A stretch of DNA of 64,000 nt from an uncultured Muribaculaceae bacterium (GCA_947178505.1 CAMWYR010000002.1:1-64000), one strand, 5' to 3'. Shown: positions 33,354-43,081, counted from the first letter of the stretch. Notes: generated by a model from the sequence alone, not told the origin. A program made the numbers and translations.

Positions 33354-34055
33354 TTATTCGGCGTTATCGGGAGCAATCAGTTTATATCCCTTTCCGTGAA
33401 TATTGATAATCTCAATCTGGGGGTCATCCTTAAGAAGCTTTCGGAGCTTGGTGATATAGACGTCCATACTTCGCGCGTTAAAGTAGTTGTCGTCAATCCA
33501 AATTGACTTCAGCGCATAATTACGCTCGAGGATTTCGTTGACGTGCTGGCAGAGAAGTGAGAGAAGTTCCGACTCTTTGGTGGTGAGCTTTTGCGTTTTG
33601 TTTTCAGAAATCAGGGTCTGTTTCTGCGTGTCAAAAGTGTATTTGCCGATCTTGAAGACAGTGATTTCCTTATCCTTCTTTCCTCTTACCCGACGAAGGA
33701 TTGCCGTGATTCTCGACACAAGCTCCTCCATCGAGAATGGCTTTGTGAGGTAATCGTCAGCACCGATCTTGAAGCCCTGGAGCACATCTTCCTTCATATT
33801 CTTTGCAGTAAGGAAAATAATCGGTACCTGACTGTTGACATTGCGTATCTCCTGGGCAAGCGTGAAGCCGTCTTTCTTAGGCATCATCACATCCAGGACG
33901 CAAAGATCATATTTCCCTTTCAGGAATGCCTTATAGCCTTTCTCCCCGTCAGAGCAGAGATCTGCATTGTATCCTTTCGCCTGAAGAAATTCTCTCAACA
34001 GCATGCCGAGGTTTTCATCGTCTTCGCAGAGTAATATTTTAAGTTTCTCTTCCAT
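33354..34055 (-). CDS. rprY: OmpR-family response regulator, RprY-like
   Basis: A 233-residue DNA-binding regulator. The receiver domain (about 1-120) has the acidic pair in LLCEDDENLG, phospho-acceptor Asp in LCVLDVMMPKKDG near residue 54, and Lys in YLTKPFSMEELV near 106. A winged-helix OmpR domain follows (about 135-230, with ESELLSLLCQHVNEI and YITKLRKLLKDDP). RprY is known in Bacteroides for envelope and sodium-stress control; identity here is inferred from similarity and from pairing with the kinase upstream. Confidence 0.87.
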   Translation of the reverse strand: MEEKLKILLCEDDENLGMLLREFLQAKGYNADLCSDGEKGYKAFLKGKYDLCVLDVMMPKKDGFTLAQEIRNVNSQVPIIFLTAKNMKEDVLQGFKIGADDYLTKPFSMEELVSRITAILRRVRGKKDKEITVFKIGKYTFDTQKQTLISENKTQKLTTKESELLSLLCQHVNEILERNYALKSIWIDDNYFNARSMDVYITKLRKLLKDDPQIEIINIHGKGYKLIAPDNAE

Positions 34056-34306
34056 AATTGATTCTTTAGGCGCCGGTCCTCAATTTCCTTGTGCTCTTCA
34101 TGAGAGGACCGACCGCCAATGTTATTTTTCAGGGTAGCATATAGTTATTGCGTCCGGCAACAGATTATCGGAGCTTCGCAACCGGATAAACTGTCCCTTC
34201 ATATTTTATTAACAATCCAAACGTTAAAATTCCGTTTTGAGTTTTAAATTATTCAAATTTTATTACGCCGCTCCGCTCTTTGCGTGTCCGGGAGCGTCGT
34301 GAGCGG
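34056..34306. other. Intergenic region between the kinase and regulator genes
   Basis: A 251-bp gap separates the sensor kinase from the regulator although both are on the minus strand. It contains a hairpin, CGGTCCTC (34074-34081) with GAGGACCG (34104-34111). I see no perfect TAnnTTTG element on the minus strand and no ORF. The regulator may have a separate, weaker promoter here. Confidence 0.4.
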
Positions 34307-35842
34307 TTAGACTGCTTCATCTGCAATCAAGGGGAGCACGATGATGAACGTGCTTCCTTTCCCGAATTCGCTCTCAACGGTAATGCTGCCCCCGAAGGCC
34401 TCAATCATCTTCTTCACGTAGGCAAGCCCGAGGCCGAATCCTTTCACATCGTGGCGGTTGCCGGTCGATACGCGATAGAATTTTTCGAAGATATGGCGTG
34501 CATCCTCTTTCTTTATTCCTATTCCGTTGTCCTGCACCCTTATCTCAAGTTTCTTGCTTGAGATGTTGGTTGTAGTGATGGTAAGTCGGGGTTCGACATC
34601 TTCCTTCATGTATTTGAGAGCGTTGTCGAGCAGATTGAAGATCACATTTGTGAACTGCATCTCATCGACTTTCACATCAGCGTTCTCTGCATCAAGGTTT
34701 GCTTCCAGTGAGCCTCCCTGTTTCTCCACCTTGAGCTTGAACGTGTTCACTACATTATAGATGATAGAGTTGGCGTTGACTTCGGTAAACTTAAGGGTGC
34801 TTCCTGTCTTGTCAAGCACAGACAACTGCAGCACTTTCTCCACCTGAAAGCGCAGTCGCTTTGACTCCTCGACGATTACTTCCGAGAGATGTTCGAGCGA
34901 TGACTGCGATTTTCTGATCGAAGGCTCGCTGAGCATCTGGCCTGCGAGCGAGATAGTGGAGATAGGCGTCTTTAGTTCGTGGGTCATGTTGTTGATGAAG
35001 TCGGTCTTCATCTCCGCCAGGTTCTTTTGTCTGAACGCCAGAATCACAGTGTAAAGGAAGATCACGAGCAGTATTACCGTGAAAGAGAGGGATGGGATGA
35101 TGAATCGTACGGATTTGAAAAGATATTTCGTCTTTGTCGGGAACTCAACTGAGAGTGTATATGGAGAATCCGTATTGGTGAATATGGGAATGGAGTAGAT
35201 CGCCTTACTTTTTGATTCGTAAGAATCGGTGGAATAGACAATTTCATTTTTCGGGTTCAGCACGGCGAATGAGAAGGGCACGGTAACACCGTTGTTGTTG
35301 AGTTCGGTGAGAAGGCAGTTCTTGATGGACACAGAATCGGCACGCTCACTTATCGGGCGGGTGCTTGAGTCGCGGAGTATGGAGAGAATCACCTCATTGA
35401 GCAGGCCTTTCTGATACAGGTACTGACTTCTTATAACTTCCTGCATTGTGCCGTAGCGCGCGCTGACGCTCTGAGTCGGTGCGGAGAAGTTGAAATTGAC
35501 TCCGCTGTTTGACGAGGCTGTCGTGGAGCGAAGCGTATAGTTGGTCACGGTCCCGTCAGGATTCTCGACGCTATATTTCAAATTCGTTTCTCCATTCGTA
35601 CTTCCTGAATAGGGGTCATAAAGACTTGACTCGATAACGTTGACATCCTGCTCGAGGAAATGCTTGGTTTCTTCGCGCTCAAGAAACTCTGCGGTTGCGT
35701 GAAGCGATCGCATCACGCCCTCGTTGAACTGCTCATTGCGCATCTTGAACATATTCTCAAGATATATGATCTGAAAGCATAACAATGCTACGAAAGTGAT
35801 CGACATCACCAGCGTAAGCATCCACATCAAGGATTTCTTCAT
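34307..35842 (-). CDS. rprX: Sensor histidine kinase, RprX-like
   Basis: A 511-residue membrane kinase. Helix 1 (about 5-27), a periplasmic sensing region of about 215 residues, helix 2 (about 248-268), then the DHp domain with FINNMTHELKTPISTISLA, where the phosphorylated His lies near residue 289. The ATPase domain has the N box NVIFNLLDNALKY, G1 VQDNGIGI, F box FEKFYR and G2 GFGLGLAYVK. No HAMP or PAS domain is evident. It precedes the RprY-like regulator and faces the clostripain gene divergently. Confidence 0.88.
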   Translation of the reverse strand: MKKSLMWMLTLVMSITFVALLCFQIIYLENMFKMRNEQFNEGVMRSLHATAEFLEREETKHFLEQDVNVIESSLYDPYSGSTNGETNLKYSVENPDGTVTNYTLRSTTASSNSGVNFNFSAPTQSVSARYGTMQEVIRSQYLYQKGLLNEVILSILRDSSTRPISERADSVSIKNCLLTELNNNGVTVPFSFAVLNPKNEIVYSTDSYESKSKAIYSIPIFTNTDSPYTLSVEFPTKTKYLFKSVRFIIPSLSFTVILLVIFLYTVILAFRQKNLAEMKTDFINNMTHELKTPISTISLAGQMLSEPSIRKSQSSLEHLSEVIVEESKRLRFQVEKVLQLSVLDKTGSTLKFTEVNANSIIYNVVNTFKLKVEKQGGSLEANLDAENADVKVDEMQFTNVIFNLLDNALKYMKEDVEPRLTITTTNISSKKLEIRVQDNGIGIKKEDARHIFEKFYRVSTGNRHDVKGFGLGLAYVKKMIEAFGGSITVESEFGKGSTFIIVLPLIADEAV

Positions 35843-36203
35843 ATCTTAACTGTTAAGCCGTCCGGGTTGGCTTCTTTACTTATTACAATAAACCGTTTGG
35901 GTAAGGTCACTGTTATTTTTTCACTTTTTAGCCGGTGAGCCCGGCTTTCAATACTTTTTAACAATTATAACCTATATTTTGATTATTTCACCAGGATATA
36001 TTTTGTTGACCTGTTGCAGTCGGGCTATCTGTTATAGATGCTATTTGCATCATGAGAAATATTTTCTGCTCATATAATTATATTAAGCGATTTACGTTAT
36101 TTATTTAATGGTATTATGCAGTGTGGTGAAGTTTTTTCAATTTAAGAAAGCTCACATTTTCAACAATCGATCTATCCTTTAGAATCATAACATTTATAAC
36201 GAA
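35843..36203. other. AT-rich divergent intergenic region
   Basis: This 361-bp region lies between the divergent rprX and clostripain-like genes. It is rich in A and T and should hold both promoters, but I find no exact TAnnTTTG element at a sensible distance from either gene. No RNA gene or small ORF stands out. Confidence 0.4.
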
Positions 36204-37394
36204 ATGATAATCAAAAAAATACGCAATTTTTGTGTGACCTTTATCGCGTTGGCCGGGGCTTGCCTCGTGATGCAATCGTGTGCCAAGGAAAGCGAGGAAG
36301 ATAAATTCGACGATTCAAATCTGAAGCGTGCAATCGTGGTGTATGCTGTCAACAATAGCAGTCTCTACTCTGACTTTAAGAACGACTCAGTGGAGATCGT
36401 CCGCGCAATGACCGGTGTAAATCTTGAGGATTTCCAGGTATTACTCTACAAGACAGTCAGCCGGGATGAGACTGCTCTATATAAATTTGCCGATAAGGCT
36501 GGCGTGCGCACCTTGGAGAAGGTGAAGTCTTATGCGCGTGAGCATACATCAACCGATCCGGCCGTGATCAGCAGGGTTCTGTCCGATGCTTTGGCTCAGT
36601 ATCCCAATGCAGCCTACGACCTTATTTTCTGGGGGCACGGCAGCTCATGGGTTCCGGGTAATTCTGATCATAACGTATATGGTCCGCAACGTGCATACGG
36701 AGGCGAATACAACGGCAATCACTCTTCAACCGGGGTGTCTGTTACCGACTGGGTCAATCTTGACGAACTCGCTGATGCAGTGCCGGATCATCGGTTTGAG
36801 ACCATCTGGTTCGACTGCTGCTATATGGGTGCCATTGAGGTGCTCTATCAATTCCGCGATAAGTGCGATACGTTCGTGGGTTATCCGACGGAGGTCTATA
36901 GTGAGGGTATGGCCTATCATCGCGTGCTTCCTTACCTGCTTCGTGAGAAGCCTGATTTGGTGAGTGGTGCCGAGGCGTTCTTCAATTTTTATAAAGATCA
37001 GGGCAATCGCCCTGCCACGGTTGCTGTAGTCGACATGTCTAAGCTTGAGGATGTGGCGGCGGCTGCAAAAGCCATCTGTAGTGTGCGCAACGGATATCCT
37101 AAGGAGAGCGAGATGGTGAATTACTCGCGCATGCGCTCGTGCTTTATGGCCGATATGGTCACTTATTATGACGAGATGGCCAAGGATGCGGAGCGCCCCG
37201 ATCTTTCCGCAGCCCTTAAGGATGCTTTTGACACGATGGTGCTCTACCGGGCAGCATCACCTACTGATTTCAATAATCGCTCCTGGGATATGTCGAAGGT
37301 CTACAGCCTTAACTGCTACTACTACACCGGCACCAACAGCTCGAACTCCGACTACTATAAGACGCTCGACTGGTATAATCGTGTGATGAACTGA
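36204..37394 (+). CDS. Clostripain-family (C11) cysteine peptidase lipoprotein
   Basis: A 396-residue predicted lipoprotein: signal region 1-25 and lipobox VMQSC with Cys26. The C11 caspase-like fold is shown by catalytic His145 in LIFWGHGSSW and the Cys in IWFDCCYMG (Cys206 aligns with the family's catalytic position; Cys205 is adjacent). Clostripain-type enzymes cleave after Arg or Lys. A target is unknown; several Bacteroidales C11 peptidases mature secreted proteins. It stands alone, divergent from rprX and followed by a strong terminator. Confidence 0.85.
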   Translation: MIIKKIRNFCVTFIALAGACLVMQSCAKESEEDKFDDSNLKRAIVVYAVNNSSLYSDFKNDSVEIVRAMTGVNLEDFQVLLYKTVSRDETALYKFADKAGVRTLEKVKSYAREHTSTDPAVISRVLSDALAQYPNAAYDLIFWGHGSSWVPGNSDHNVYGPQRAYGGEYNGNHSSTGVSVTDWVNLDELADAVPDHRFETIWFDCCYMGAIEVLYQFRDKCDTFVGYPTEVYSEGMAYHRVLPYLLREKPDLVSGAEAFFNFYKDQGNRPATVAVVDMSKLEDVAAAAKAICSVRNGYPKESEMVNYSRMRSCFMADMVTYYDEMAKDAERPDLSAALKDAFDTMVLYRAASPTDFNNRSWDMSKVYSLNCYYYTGTNSSNSDYYKTLDWYNRVMN

Positions 37395-37454
37395 CACATT
37401 TTATTGACAAGACGAATTATTGACAAGACGAACATCCTAAAGATGGACTTGATA

Positions 37455-37490
37455 AAAATGGGTCGCGCTCTGCTGAGCGCGACCCATTTT
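37455..37490. terminator. Perfect 16-bp bidirectional terminator
   Basis: AAAATGGGTCGCGCTC (37455-37470) pairs fully with 37475-37490 around TGCT. The A and T runs at the ends let it stop transcription from both sides, the C11 gene on the left and serA on the right. Confidence 0.9.
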
Positions 37491-37528
37491 GAGTTTATGA
37501 GGGGAGGGGAGAACTCCTTTCGTTGTCT

Positions 37529-38446
37529 TTACTTGTTTACCTGATATTTGTTCCAGCCATCCTTGAGGTAGGCGACCACCTGCTCTGCGGCAGCAACTCC
37601 GGCATTGAAGTTGGCCTCAGCTGTCTGGGCTCCCATCTTCTTGGGAGTGAAGAATACGCGCGCAGCGAATTTCTTCTCAAAATCCTCCGCGGCATCCGGA
37701 CGGATGTCGGAAACGTAGCGGAGGTCAGGACGCTCCTCAAGAGCCTTCATAAGACCGGCCTCGTCAATCACTTCCTTACGGGCAGTATTGATCAGCACAC
37801 CGCCCTCAGGCATCTTCATCACCAGGTCATACCCGATTGAGTTGCGCGTTTCTGCTGTGGCGGGAATGTGGAGCGATACAAACTGATTCTCCGAGAAGAG
37901 TTCCTCAGGGGTGTGAACCGGCTTCACGCCCTCTGCCTCCATCACGTCGTCTGCCACAAACTTATCCAGAGCCTCAAGATTCATATTGAAGCCCTTGGCG
38001 ATACGCGCCACATTGCGACCTACCTGACCGAACGCATAGATACCAAGACTCTTGCCCTTCAGCTCGCTGCCCGATTTACCGTTGTACTGATTGCGGCACA
38101 TCATCACGATCATACCGAACACGAGCTCTGCAACCGCATTCGAGTTCTGACCCGGGGTGTTCATCACGCAGATACCGTGCTTCGTAGCTGCCTCGAGATC
38201 AATGTTGTCGTAGCCGGCGCCTGCGCGCACGATAACCTTCAGTTCGGGAGCGGCATCCATTACCTCACCGTCGATCTTATCACTGCGCACGATAAGTCCG
38301 TTGGCATTCTTCACTGCCTCCATAAGGTCGGCACGCGTGCCCATCTCAACCACCTCAAGAGCGTTGCCTGAAGCATTCACCACATTCTCGATTGCCTTGA
38401 CGGCGGCCGGAGCGAAAGGCTTCTCCGTAAACAAAAGTACTTTCAT
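37529..38446 (-). CDS. serA: D-3-phosphoglycerate dehydrogenase, type IIK-like
   Basis: SerA makes 3-phosphohydroxypyruvate, the first step of serine synthesis. The 305-residue protein has the short form with no ACT regulatory domain. The NAD loop reads GIYAFGQVGR, with Ala where the first Gly of GxGxxG is usual. INTARKEVID carries the catalytic Arg. The usual catalytic His is replaced by Lys in FTPKKMGAQT (Lys270), which matches the Lys-type enzymes described from Entamoeba and Bacteroides. The ATG at 38446 was chosen over a TTG three codons upstream; serC ends 5 bp away. Confidence 0.9.
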   Translation of the reverse strand: MKVLLFTEKPFAPAAVKAIENVVNASGNALEVVEMGTRADLMEAVKNANGLIVRSDKIDGEVMDAAPELKVIVRAGAGYDNIDLEAATKHGICVMNTPGQNSNAVAELVFGMIVMMCRNQYNGKSGSELKGKSLGIYAFGQVGRNVARIAKGFNMNLEALDKFVADDVMEAEGVKPVHTPEELFSENQFVSLHIPATAETRNSIGYDLVMKMPEGGVLINTARKEVIDEAGLMKALEERPDLRYVSDIRPDAAEDFEKKFAARVFFTPKKMGAQTAEANFNAGVAAAEQVVAYLKDGWNKYQVNK

Positions 38447-38451
38447 TGCAA

Positions 38452-39519
38452 TCAATGTTTAGATTCGAATTCCTTCATAACAGCCACGAGTGCCTCTACG
38501 CTCTCCTTCGGGAGCGCGTTGTAGAGAGAAGCGCGGAAACCTCCAACCGAACGATGGCCCTTGATGCCGACCATTCCCTTTGATGTCGCGAACTCCATGA
38601 ATTCCTTCTCAAGTTCGGCATAATCGGGATTCATCACGAAGCATACATTCATGATCGAGCGATCATCCTCAGCCACCGTGCCGCGGAAGAGCTTGTTGCG
38701 GTCGATCTCATCGTAAAGGATAGCAGCCTTCTCGATATCGCGACGCTCCATCTCCCTAACACCGCCCAACTCCTTATAATAGCGAAGAGTCATGAGAGCT
38801 GAGTAGATCGGGAGCACGGGAGGAGTATTGAACATCGAACCCTTCTTGATGTGCGTGCGGTAGTCAAGCATCGTGGGGATTTCGCGATGCACCTTGCCGA
38901 GGGCATCCTCCTTGATGATGACGATCGTTACGCCCGAGGGTGCGAGATTCTTCTGTGCGCCGGCGTAGATGCAGTCATATTTGGTCACGTCAAACTCACG
39001 CGAGAAGATATCGCTCGACATATCGCATACCATCGGGATCGGGCTCTCAAGATCCTTACGGATCTCGGTGCCGTAGATGGTGTTATTGCTTGTATAGTGG
39101 AAGTAGTCGGCATCTGTCGGAATCACGAAATCTTTCGGGATGTAGTTGAATTTCGTATCCTCTGAGGAAGCCACGACTTCGACCTCGCCGAAGATGCGAG
39201 CCTCTTTGATGGCGTTGGTTGCCCATGTGCCGGTGTTGAGATAAGCGGCTTTCTTGTTAAGAAGATTGAAAGGCACCATGCAGAACTGCAGGCTGGCACC
39301 ACCACCGAGGAAGAGCACGTGATAGCCCTCCGGGATGTTGAGAAGCTCTTTGGTAAGGGCTACAGCCTCATCCATAACGGCCTGAAACTCCTTGCTGCGG
39401 TGAGAAATCTCAAGAAGCGAAAGTCCCATACCTGCGAAGTCGGTCACTGCCTCGGCTGTTTTCTGAATTGTAAACGGGCTCAGAATGCTCGGGCCTGCAT
39501 AAAAATTGTGTTTCTTCAT
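38452..39519 (-). CDS. serC: Phosphoserine aminotransferase
   Basis: SerC converts 3-phosphohydroxypyruvate and glutamate into phosphoserine, and may also serve pyridoxal phosphate synthesis. The 355-residue PLP enzyme begins [12 protein letters not shown] and includes [11 protein letters not shown] (about 69-79) for cofactor phosphate and [17 protein letters not shown] (about 188-204) with the Schiff-base Lys. It is co-transcribed with serA downstream. A phosphoserine phosphatase gene is not in the window. Confidence 0.95.
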   Translation of the reverse strand: MKKHNFYAGPSILSPFTIQKTAEAVTDFAGMGLSLLEISHRSKEFQAVMDEAVALTKELLNIPEGYHVLFLGGGASLQFCMVPFNLLNKKAAYLNTGTWATNAIKEARIFGEVEVVASSEDTKFNYIPKDFVIPTDADYFHYTSNNTIYGTEIRKDLESPIPMVCDMSSDIFSREFDVTKYDCIYAGAQKNLAPSGVTIVIIKEDALGKVHREIPTMLDYRTHIKKGSMFNTPPVLPIYSALMTLRYYKELGGVREMERRDIEKAAILYDEIDRNKLFRGTVAEDDRSIMNVCFVMNPDYAELEKEFMEFATSKGMVGIKGHRSVGGFRASLYNALPKESVEALVAVMKEFESKH

Positions 39520-39543
39520 GTTGGTTATTTATTAAAGGTGAAA

Positions 39544-39583
39544 TTCGGACTTTTGATTAAGTTGCCTTAATCAAAAGTCCGAA
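39544..39583. terminator. Perfect 18-bp inverted repeat between serC and the sugar transporter gene
   Basis: TTCGGACTTTTGATTAAG (39544-39561) pairs fully with 39566-39583 around TTGC. Moderate AT content and no long T-run at the ends. It probably ends the transporter transcript before serC, or acts on the serC leader. Confidence 0.7.
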
Positions 39584-39596
39584 AGTTAATTGTTAA

Positions 39597-41225
39597 TTAT
39601 AAATCTTCTCCGATCACGGGGTTCTCCTGAGGTTCGGCTGTGCCATTTCCTTCCTTGATGAAGACTACGCTGATAGCGCCGAGCACAAGTGCAACGGCCG
39701 CCACGGCCATCATGAGATACTCCGGTGCGACTTCACCCGGGGTTGAAAGGATAGAGAGAATCCAGCCGCCCACCAGCGCCGCAACAATCTGAGGCACGCA
39801 GATGGTGCAATTGAAGAGGCCGAGGTAAGCACCGATATTGCCACCTTTAAGCGAGTTGGTGAGGATGGTGAAAGGCCATGCCAGCATTGCAGCCCAGGCG
39901 CAGCCGATAAGGGCGAACGCGACGAAGAGCAGATACTGATTCGTGATGAATGCTGTCATGAAGAAGCCAACCGCTCCCAGAAGGAGGCTGAGCGTGTAGG
40001 AGAACTTTCGGCTCCGGAAGCGTGGGAGCATTACTGCCCAGAGCACTGAACCGAGCGCCTGGATGGCATAGAGCACGCCTACCCAGTTACCGGCTTCATT
40101 GTACTGATTCGAAGTAGCGTCGAGCACGGTGCGCGACATATATTTGCAGTCGGCCGCATTGGCGATCTGTGCCTTATCCGTGGCGTTGATATCGAGGCTG
40201 CCGTCAGCGCGCTTCTCAACAATATCGGCCATCGTGAGCGTGAAGGGGCCGGGGTGCTCTGCGAGCCAGTTGCCGGTCTGCTTACCATGCTCAACGATTA
40301 TTACTGAGTCGTTGGCAATAAGGAACTTGCCGGTGTAGTCCTTGCCATCATAGCTGATGCCGGGGCACGTTACTGTCTTCGGGGTCTGGAAGGCATTGTG
40401 GGCCACTGTATTGGTGGCGTAGGTCCAGAGGAAAAGGAATGCAAACCAGCAGAAGAACTGCACGACGCCCACAGTCCAGAATGTTGAGGGGGCGTTCTTG
40501 AGAAGCTTGATGACATTGGTGCTTTCCTTTTTCTGCGTCTTGACGTTTTCTTCTATGCCGTTATATTCATTATAAAGATGCGGGGGCCACTCCTTGATTT
40601 TGACGAGCGAGTAAACCACGCAGAGCAGTAGAATGGCAGCGCCGATATAGAACGACCAGATCACCGTGTCGGGCACAACACCGGCAGGGGCAGTATTCTT
40701 GATGCCGAACCACATGAACAGAATCGGGAAAATATAACCCATCACTGATCCGGCGTTGCAGAGGAACGACTGGATTGAATAGGCGAGACCTTTCTGCTTT
40801 TCATTCACCATATCGCCTACAAGCATCTTGAACGGCTGCATCGCCATATTGATGGAAGTATCGAGCATCATCAGCGATACGAGACCAAAAAGAATTGCAC
40901 TCGATACGGTGAAGTGGAAGCTGCCGGCATTAGGAAGAAGACACATCACGACCACTGCGATGAGCGCACCGACAATCAGATAGGGGAGACGGCGACCGAA
41001 ACGGTTCCATGTCTTGTCGCTCATCATGCCTACTACAGGCTGGACTACGAGGCCCATCAGCGGGGGTAGAATCCAGAAATAACTTAAATCATGGGGATCG
41101 GCGCCGATGGTCGTGAAGATTCGCGACACGTTCGCACTCTGAAGTGCGTAGGCGATCTGTACCCCGAAGAAGCCGAACGACAGGTTCCAGAGCTTCCAGA
41201 AACTTAAATCAGGTTTAGTTCTCAT
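39597..41225 (-). CDS. MFS/GPH-type sugar transporter with large loop insertion
   Basis: A 542-residue transporter with about twelve helices. The SDKTWNRFGRRLPYLIVG loop (about 69-86) is the SLC45/GPH-like motif, found in Bacteroidota carriers for maltose, sucrose or related sugars. Homologues I recall are about 450 residues; here about 95 extra residues (281-374) sit between HNAF and NEAGNWVGVL, on the outer face and containing two cysteines. The gene stands alone on the minus strand. With the amylase gene 6 kb away a glucan-sugar substrate is plausible but not shown. Confidence 0.82.
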   Translation of the reverse strand: MRTKPDLSFWKLWNLSFGFFGVQIAYALQSANVSRIFTTIGADPHDLSYFWILPPLMGLVVQPVVGMMSDKTWNRFGRRLPYLIVGALIAVVVMCLLPNAGSFHFTVSSAILFGLVSLMMLDTSINMAMQPFKMLVGDMVNEKQKGLAYSIQSFLCNAGSVMGYIFPILFMWFGIKNTAPAGVVPDTVIWSFYIGAAILLLCVVYSLVKIKEWPPHLYNEYNGIEENVKTQKKESTNVIKLLKNAPSTFWTVGVVQFFCWFAFLFLWTYATNTVAHNAFQTPKTVTCPGISYDGKDYTGKFLIANDSVIIVEHGKQTGNWLAEHPGPFTLTMADIVEKRADGSLDINATDKAQIANAADCKYMSRTVLDATSNQYNEAGNWVGVLYAIQALGSVLWAVMLPRFRSRKFSYTLSLLLGAVGFFMTAFITNQYLLFVAFALIGCAWAAMLAWPFTILTNSLKGGNIGAYLGLFNCTICVPQIVAALVGGWILSILSTPGEVAPEYLMMAVAAVALVLGAISVVFIKEGNGTAEPQENPVIGEDL

Positions 41226-41286
41226 TGGGTATATTGGTAAATAGATTTTTATTTTCTGTGAGGTATATCAGTTGGGCCTGCCGGCA

Positions 41287-42138
41287 TCAATTTCTTATCT
41301 GCGAGTAGAGCCACTTGATTTCATTAGCCCAGTTATCGGGATCCGGAGTCTCAAGTATGAGAGGCATGTTGTCGAAACGTGGGTCATTCACAAGGCGGAT
41401 GAAGAATTCCTCTCCGAGCGACCCCTTGCCTATAAGTTCGTGCCTGTCGATGTGCGAACCGAGTTCGCGTTTGTTGTCATTGATATGAAGAGCCTTGAGA
41501 TAATCACGTCCGATAATTTCATCAAATTCTTTCCACGTCTGATCATAACCCTGCGGATCGGGCAGATTATAGCCGGCTGAATGTGAGTGGCACGTATCTA
41601 CACATACGCCAATTCGCGATTTATCCTCAATGCGGTCGATGATATGGGCGAGATGCTCGAATTTCCAACCTAAGTTAGAGCCCTGTCCTGCTGTTGACTC
41701 AAGCACCGCCGTCACGCCTGTGGTCTTCTCAAGAGTGATGTTGATGCTCTCGGCTATCAGATTGAGACATTCCTCTTCTGTGATGAGGTTGAGATGGCTT
41801 CCGGGATGGAAGTTCAGGAGCGTCAGCCCGAGTTGTTCACATCTCTGCATTTCCTGAAGGAAGCTTTCTCTTGACTTCTCAAGCTTCTCGGCATCGGGGC
41901 AGCCGAGATTAATAAGGAAATTATCGTGTGGTAGTATTTGTGATGATGAGAATCCGTTGTCCTCACAATTCTTTCTGAATGCGTCGATTGTGGCAGTAGT
42001 AAGAGCCTTCGATTTCCAACGGTTGCTGAATCCGGTGAAAAGCGCAAATGCCCGCGCGCCTATGGAGGCGGCATGCAGGGGCGCGTTCTGCACGCCCCCT
42101 TCTGCACTTACATGAGCTCCTATATATTTTTTATTCAT
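41287..42138 (-). CDS. nfo: Endonuclease IV (AP endonuclease)
   Basis: Nfo cleaves DNA at abasic sites in base-excision repair. The 283-residue protein is a metal-dependent TIM barrel starting [11 protein letters not shown]; zinc ligands are visible in [44 protein letters not shown] and LETPD. Length is typical. A -7-like element at 42161-42168 would give a leader of about 16 nt. Confidence 0.95.
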   Translation of the reverse strand: MNKKYIGAHVSAEGGVQNAPLHAASIGARAFALFTGFSNRWKSKALTTATIDAFRKNCEDNGFSSSQILPHDNFLINLGCPDAEKLEKSRESFLQEMQRCEQLGLTLLNFHPGSHLNLITEEECLNLIAESINITLEKTTGVTAVLESTAGQGSNLGWKFEHLAHIIDRIEDKSRIGVCVDTCHSHSAGYNLPDPQGYDQTWKEFDEIIGRDYLKALHINDNKRELGSHIDRHELIGKGSLGEEFFIRLVNDPRFDNMPLILETPDPDNWANEIKWLYSQIRN

Positions 42139-42160
42139 GAGTGTCTCTGCGAATTATTTC

Positions 42161-42168
42161 CAAATTTA
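42161..42168 (-). promoter_or_regulatory. Promoter -7 element for nfo
   Basis: On the minus strand the sequence is TAAATTTG, a perfect match, 23 nt before the nfo start. No strong -33 is seen at the expected distance. Confidence 0.45.
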
Positions 42169-42248
42169 CCATAAATTTTTGGATTAACCACGTAAATAGC
42201 GGAAAAAAACTCTAAAATTTTATTAACTTCGTAATCAAAAAATAGAAT

Positions 42249-42998
42249 ATGGAACTTTCAAAGGGGCGTTTGGCTGTCTATTCCTCTCTGGGCCAGGTGA
42301 AAATGAGACGTCGCCACCGACTTTTCTCTGTAGAGGGAGAGAAGGCTGTGACCGACACGCTCGAGTCTTTTTCACCGGAGGCCATCATCTGCGCGGATGA
42401 ATATCACCCCTCCCGTGAGATGTTGCATTGCGATCAGATTTATCAGGTGAGTAATCCGGTGATGAAGAGACTCTCTAATCTGGCCACTCCTTCTCCGGTG
42501 ATGGGTGTTTTTCATCTCCCTGAGGAAACCGAATGCGATTACACGGAACTCTCTCAGCCCGATGGCCTATATGTGGCTCTTGATGGAGTGCAGGATCCGG
42601 GCAATATGGGCACAATAATACGCACATGTCATTGGTTTGGTATTTTCGATATTTTTGCATCGCGCGATACTGTAGACATTTTTAATCCTAAGACAATTCA
42701 GGCCACAATGGGCTCCCTCGGAAAAGTCAGAGTGCATTATGTTGATCTCAAATCTCTTTTTGAAAGTAATCAGCAACTCCCGGTTTACGGAATGTTGCTC
42801 GACGGTAAAAATATGTTTGAGACTTCACTTGAGAGGCGTGGGTTCATCCTGCTTGGAAATGAGGGGAAAGGTGTGTCGCCTAATCTCAGGAATTGCATCA
42901 CTCACCCCCTGCTGATTCCCCCGGCGGGCCCCGATCATTCCGAATCTCTCAATGTAGCGGTGGCGGGAGCCATCACAATCGCGTGGTTCGTCAGGTAG
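42249..42998 (+). CDS. SpoU/TrmH family RNA 2'-O-methyltransferase
   Basis: A 249-residue SPOUT enzyme that should methylate ribose 2'-OH in rRNA or tRNA. An N-terminal substrate-binding region (about 1-95) precedes the knotted domain with motif 1 LDGVQDPGNMGTIIRT, motif 2 ILLGNEGKGVS and motif 3 SLNVAVAGAI. The first region resembles RlmB-type proteins. Target nucleotide is unknown. An imperfect -7 element, TAACTTCG at 42224-42231, lies 18 nt before the start. Confidence 0.87.
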   Translation: MELSKGRLAVYSSLGQVKMRRRHRLFSVEGEKAVTDTLESFSPEAIICADEYHPSREMLHCDQIYQVSNPVMKRLSNLATPSPVMGVFHLPEETECDYTELSQPDGLYVALDGVQDPGNMGTIIRTCHWFGIFDIFASRDTVDIFNPKTIQATMGSLGKVRVHYVDLKSLFESNQQLPVYGMLLDGKNMFETSLERRGFILLGNEGKGVSPNLRNCITHPLLIPPAGPDHSESLNVAVAGAITIAWFVR

Positions 42999-43010
42999 GG
43001 ATATAGCATT

Positions 43011-43047
43011 AGGTAATTTATGATCTAAAAGGTAATTTATGATCTAA
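43011..43047 (+). repeat. Two-copy tandem repeat, 19-bp period
   Basis: AGGTAATTTATGATCTAA occurs at 43011-43028 and again at 43030-43047. It lies between the methyltransferase stop and a terminator. No function is apparent. Confidence 0.8.
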
Positions 43048-43081
43048 TAGTAAAAATGGTTAGAGTGTCTGATAACCAAAA

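Noticed and set aside
34280..34561. 93-codon plus-strand ORF inside the sensor kinase gene
   Set aside because: It is antisense to the conserved ATPase domain of the kinase and has no features of its own.
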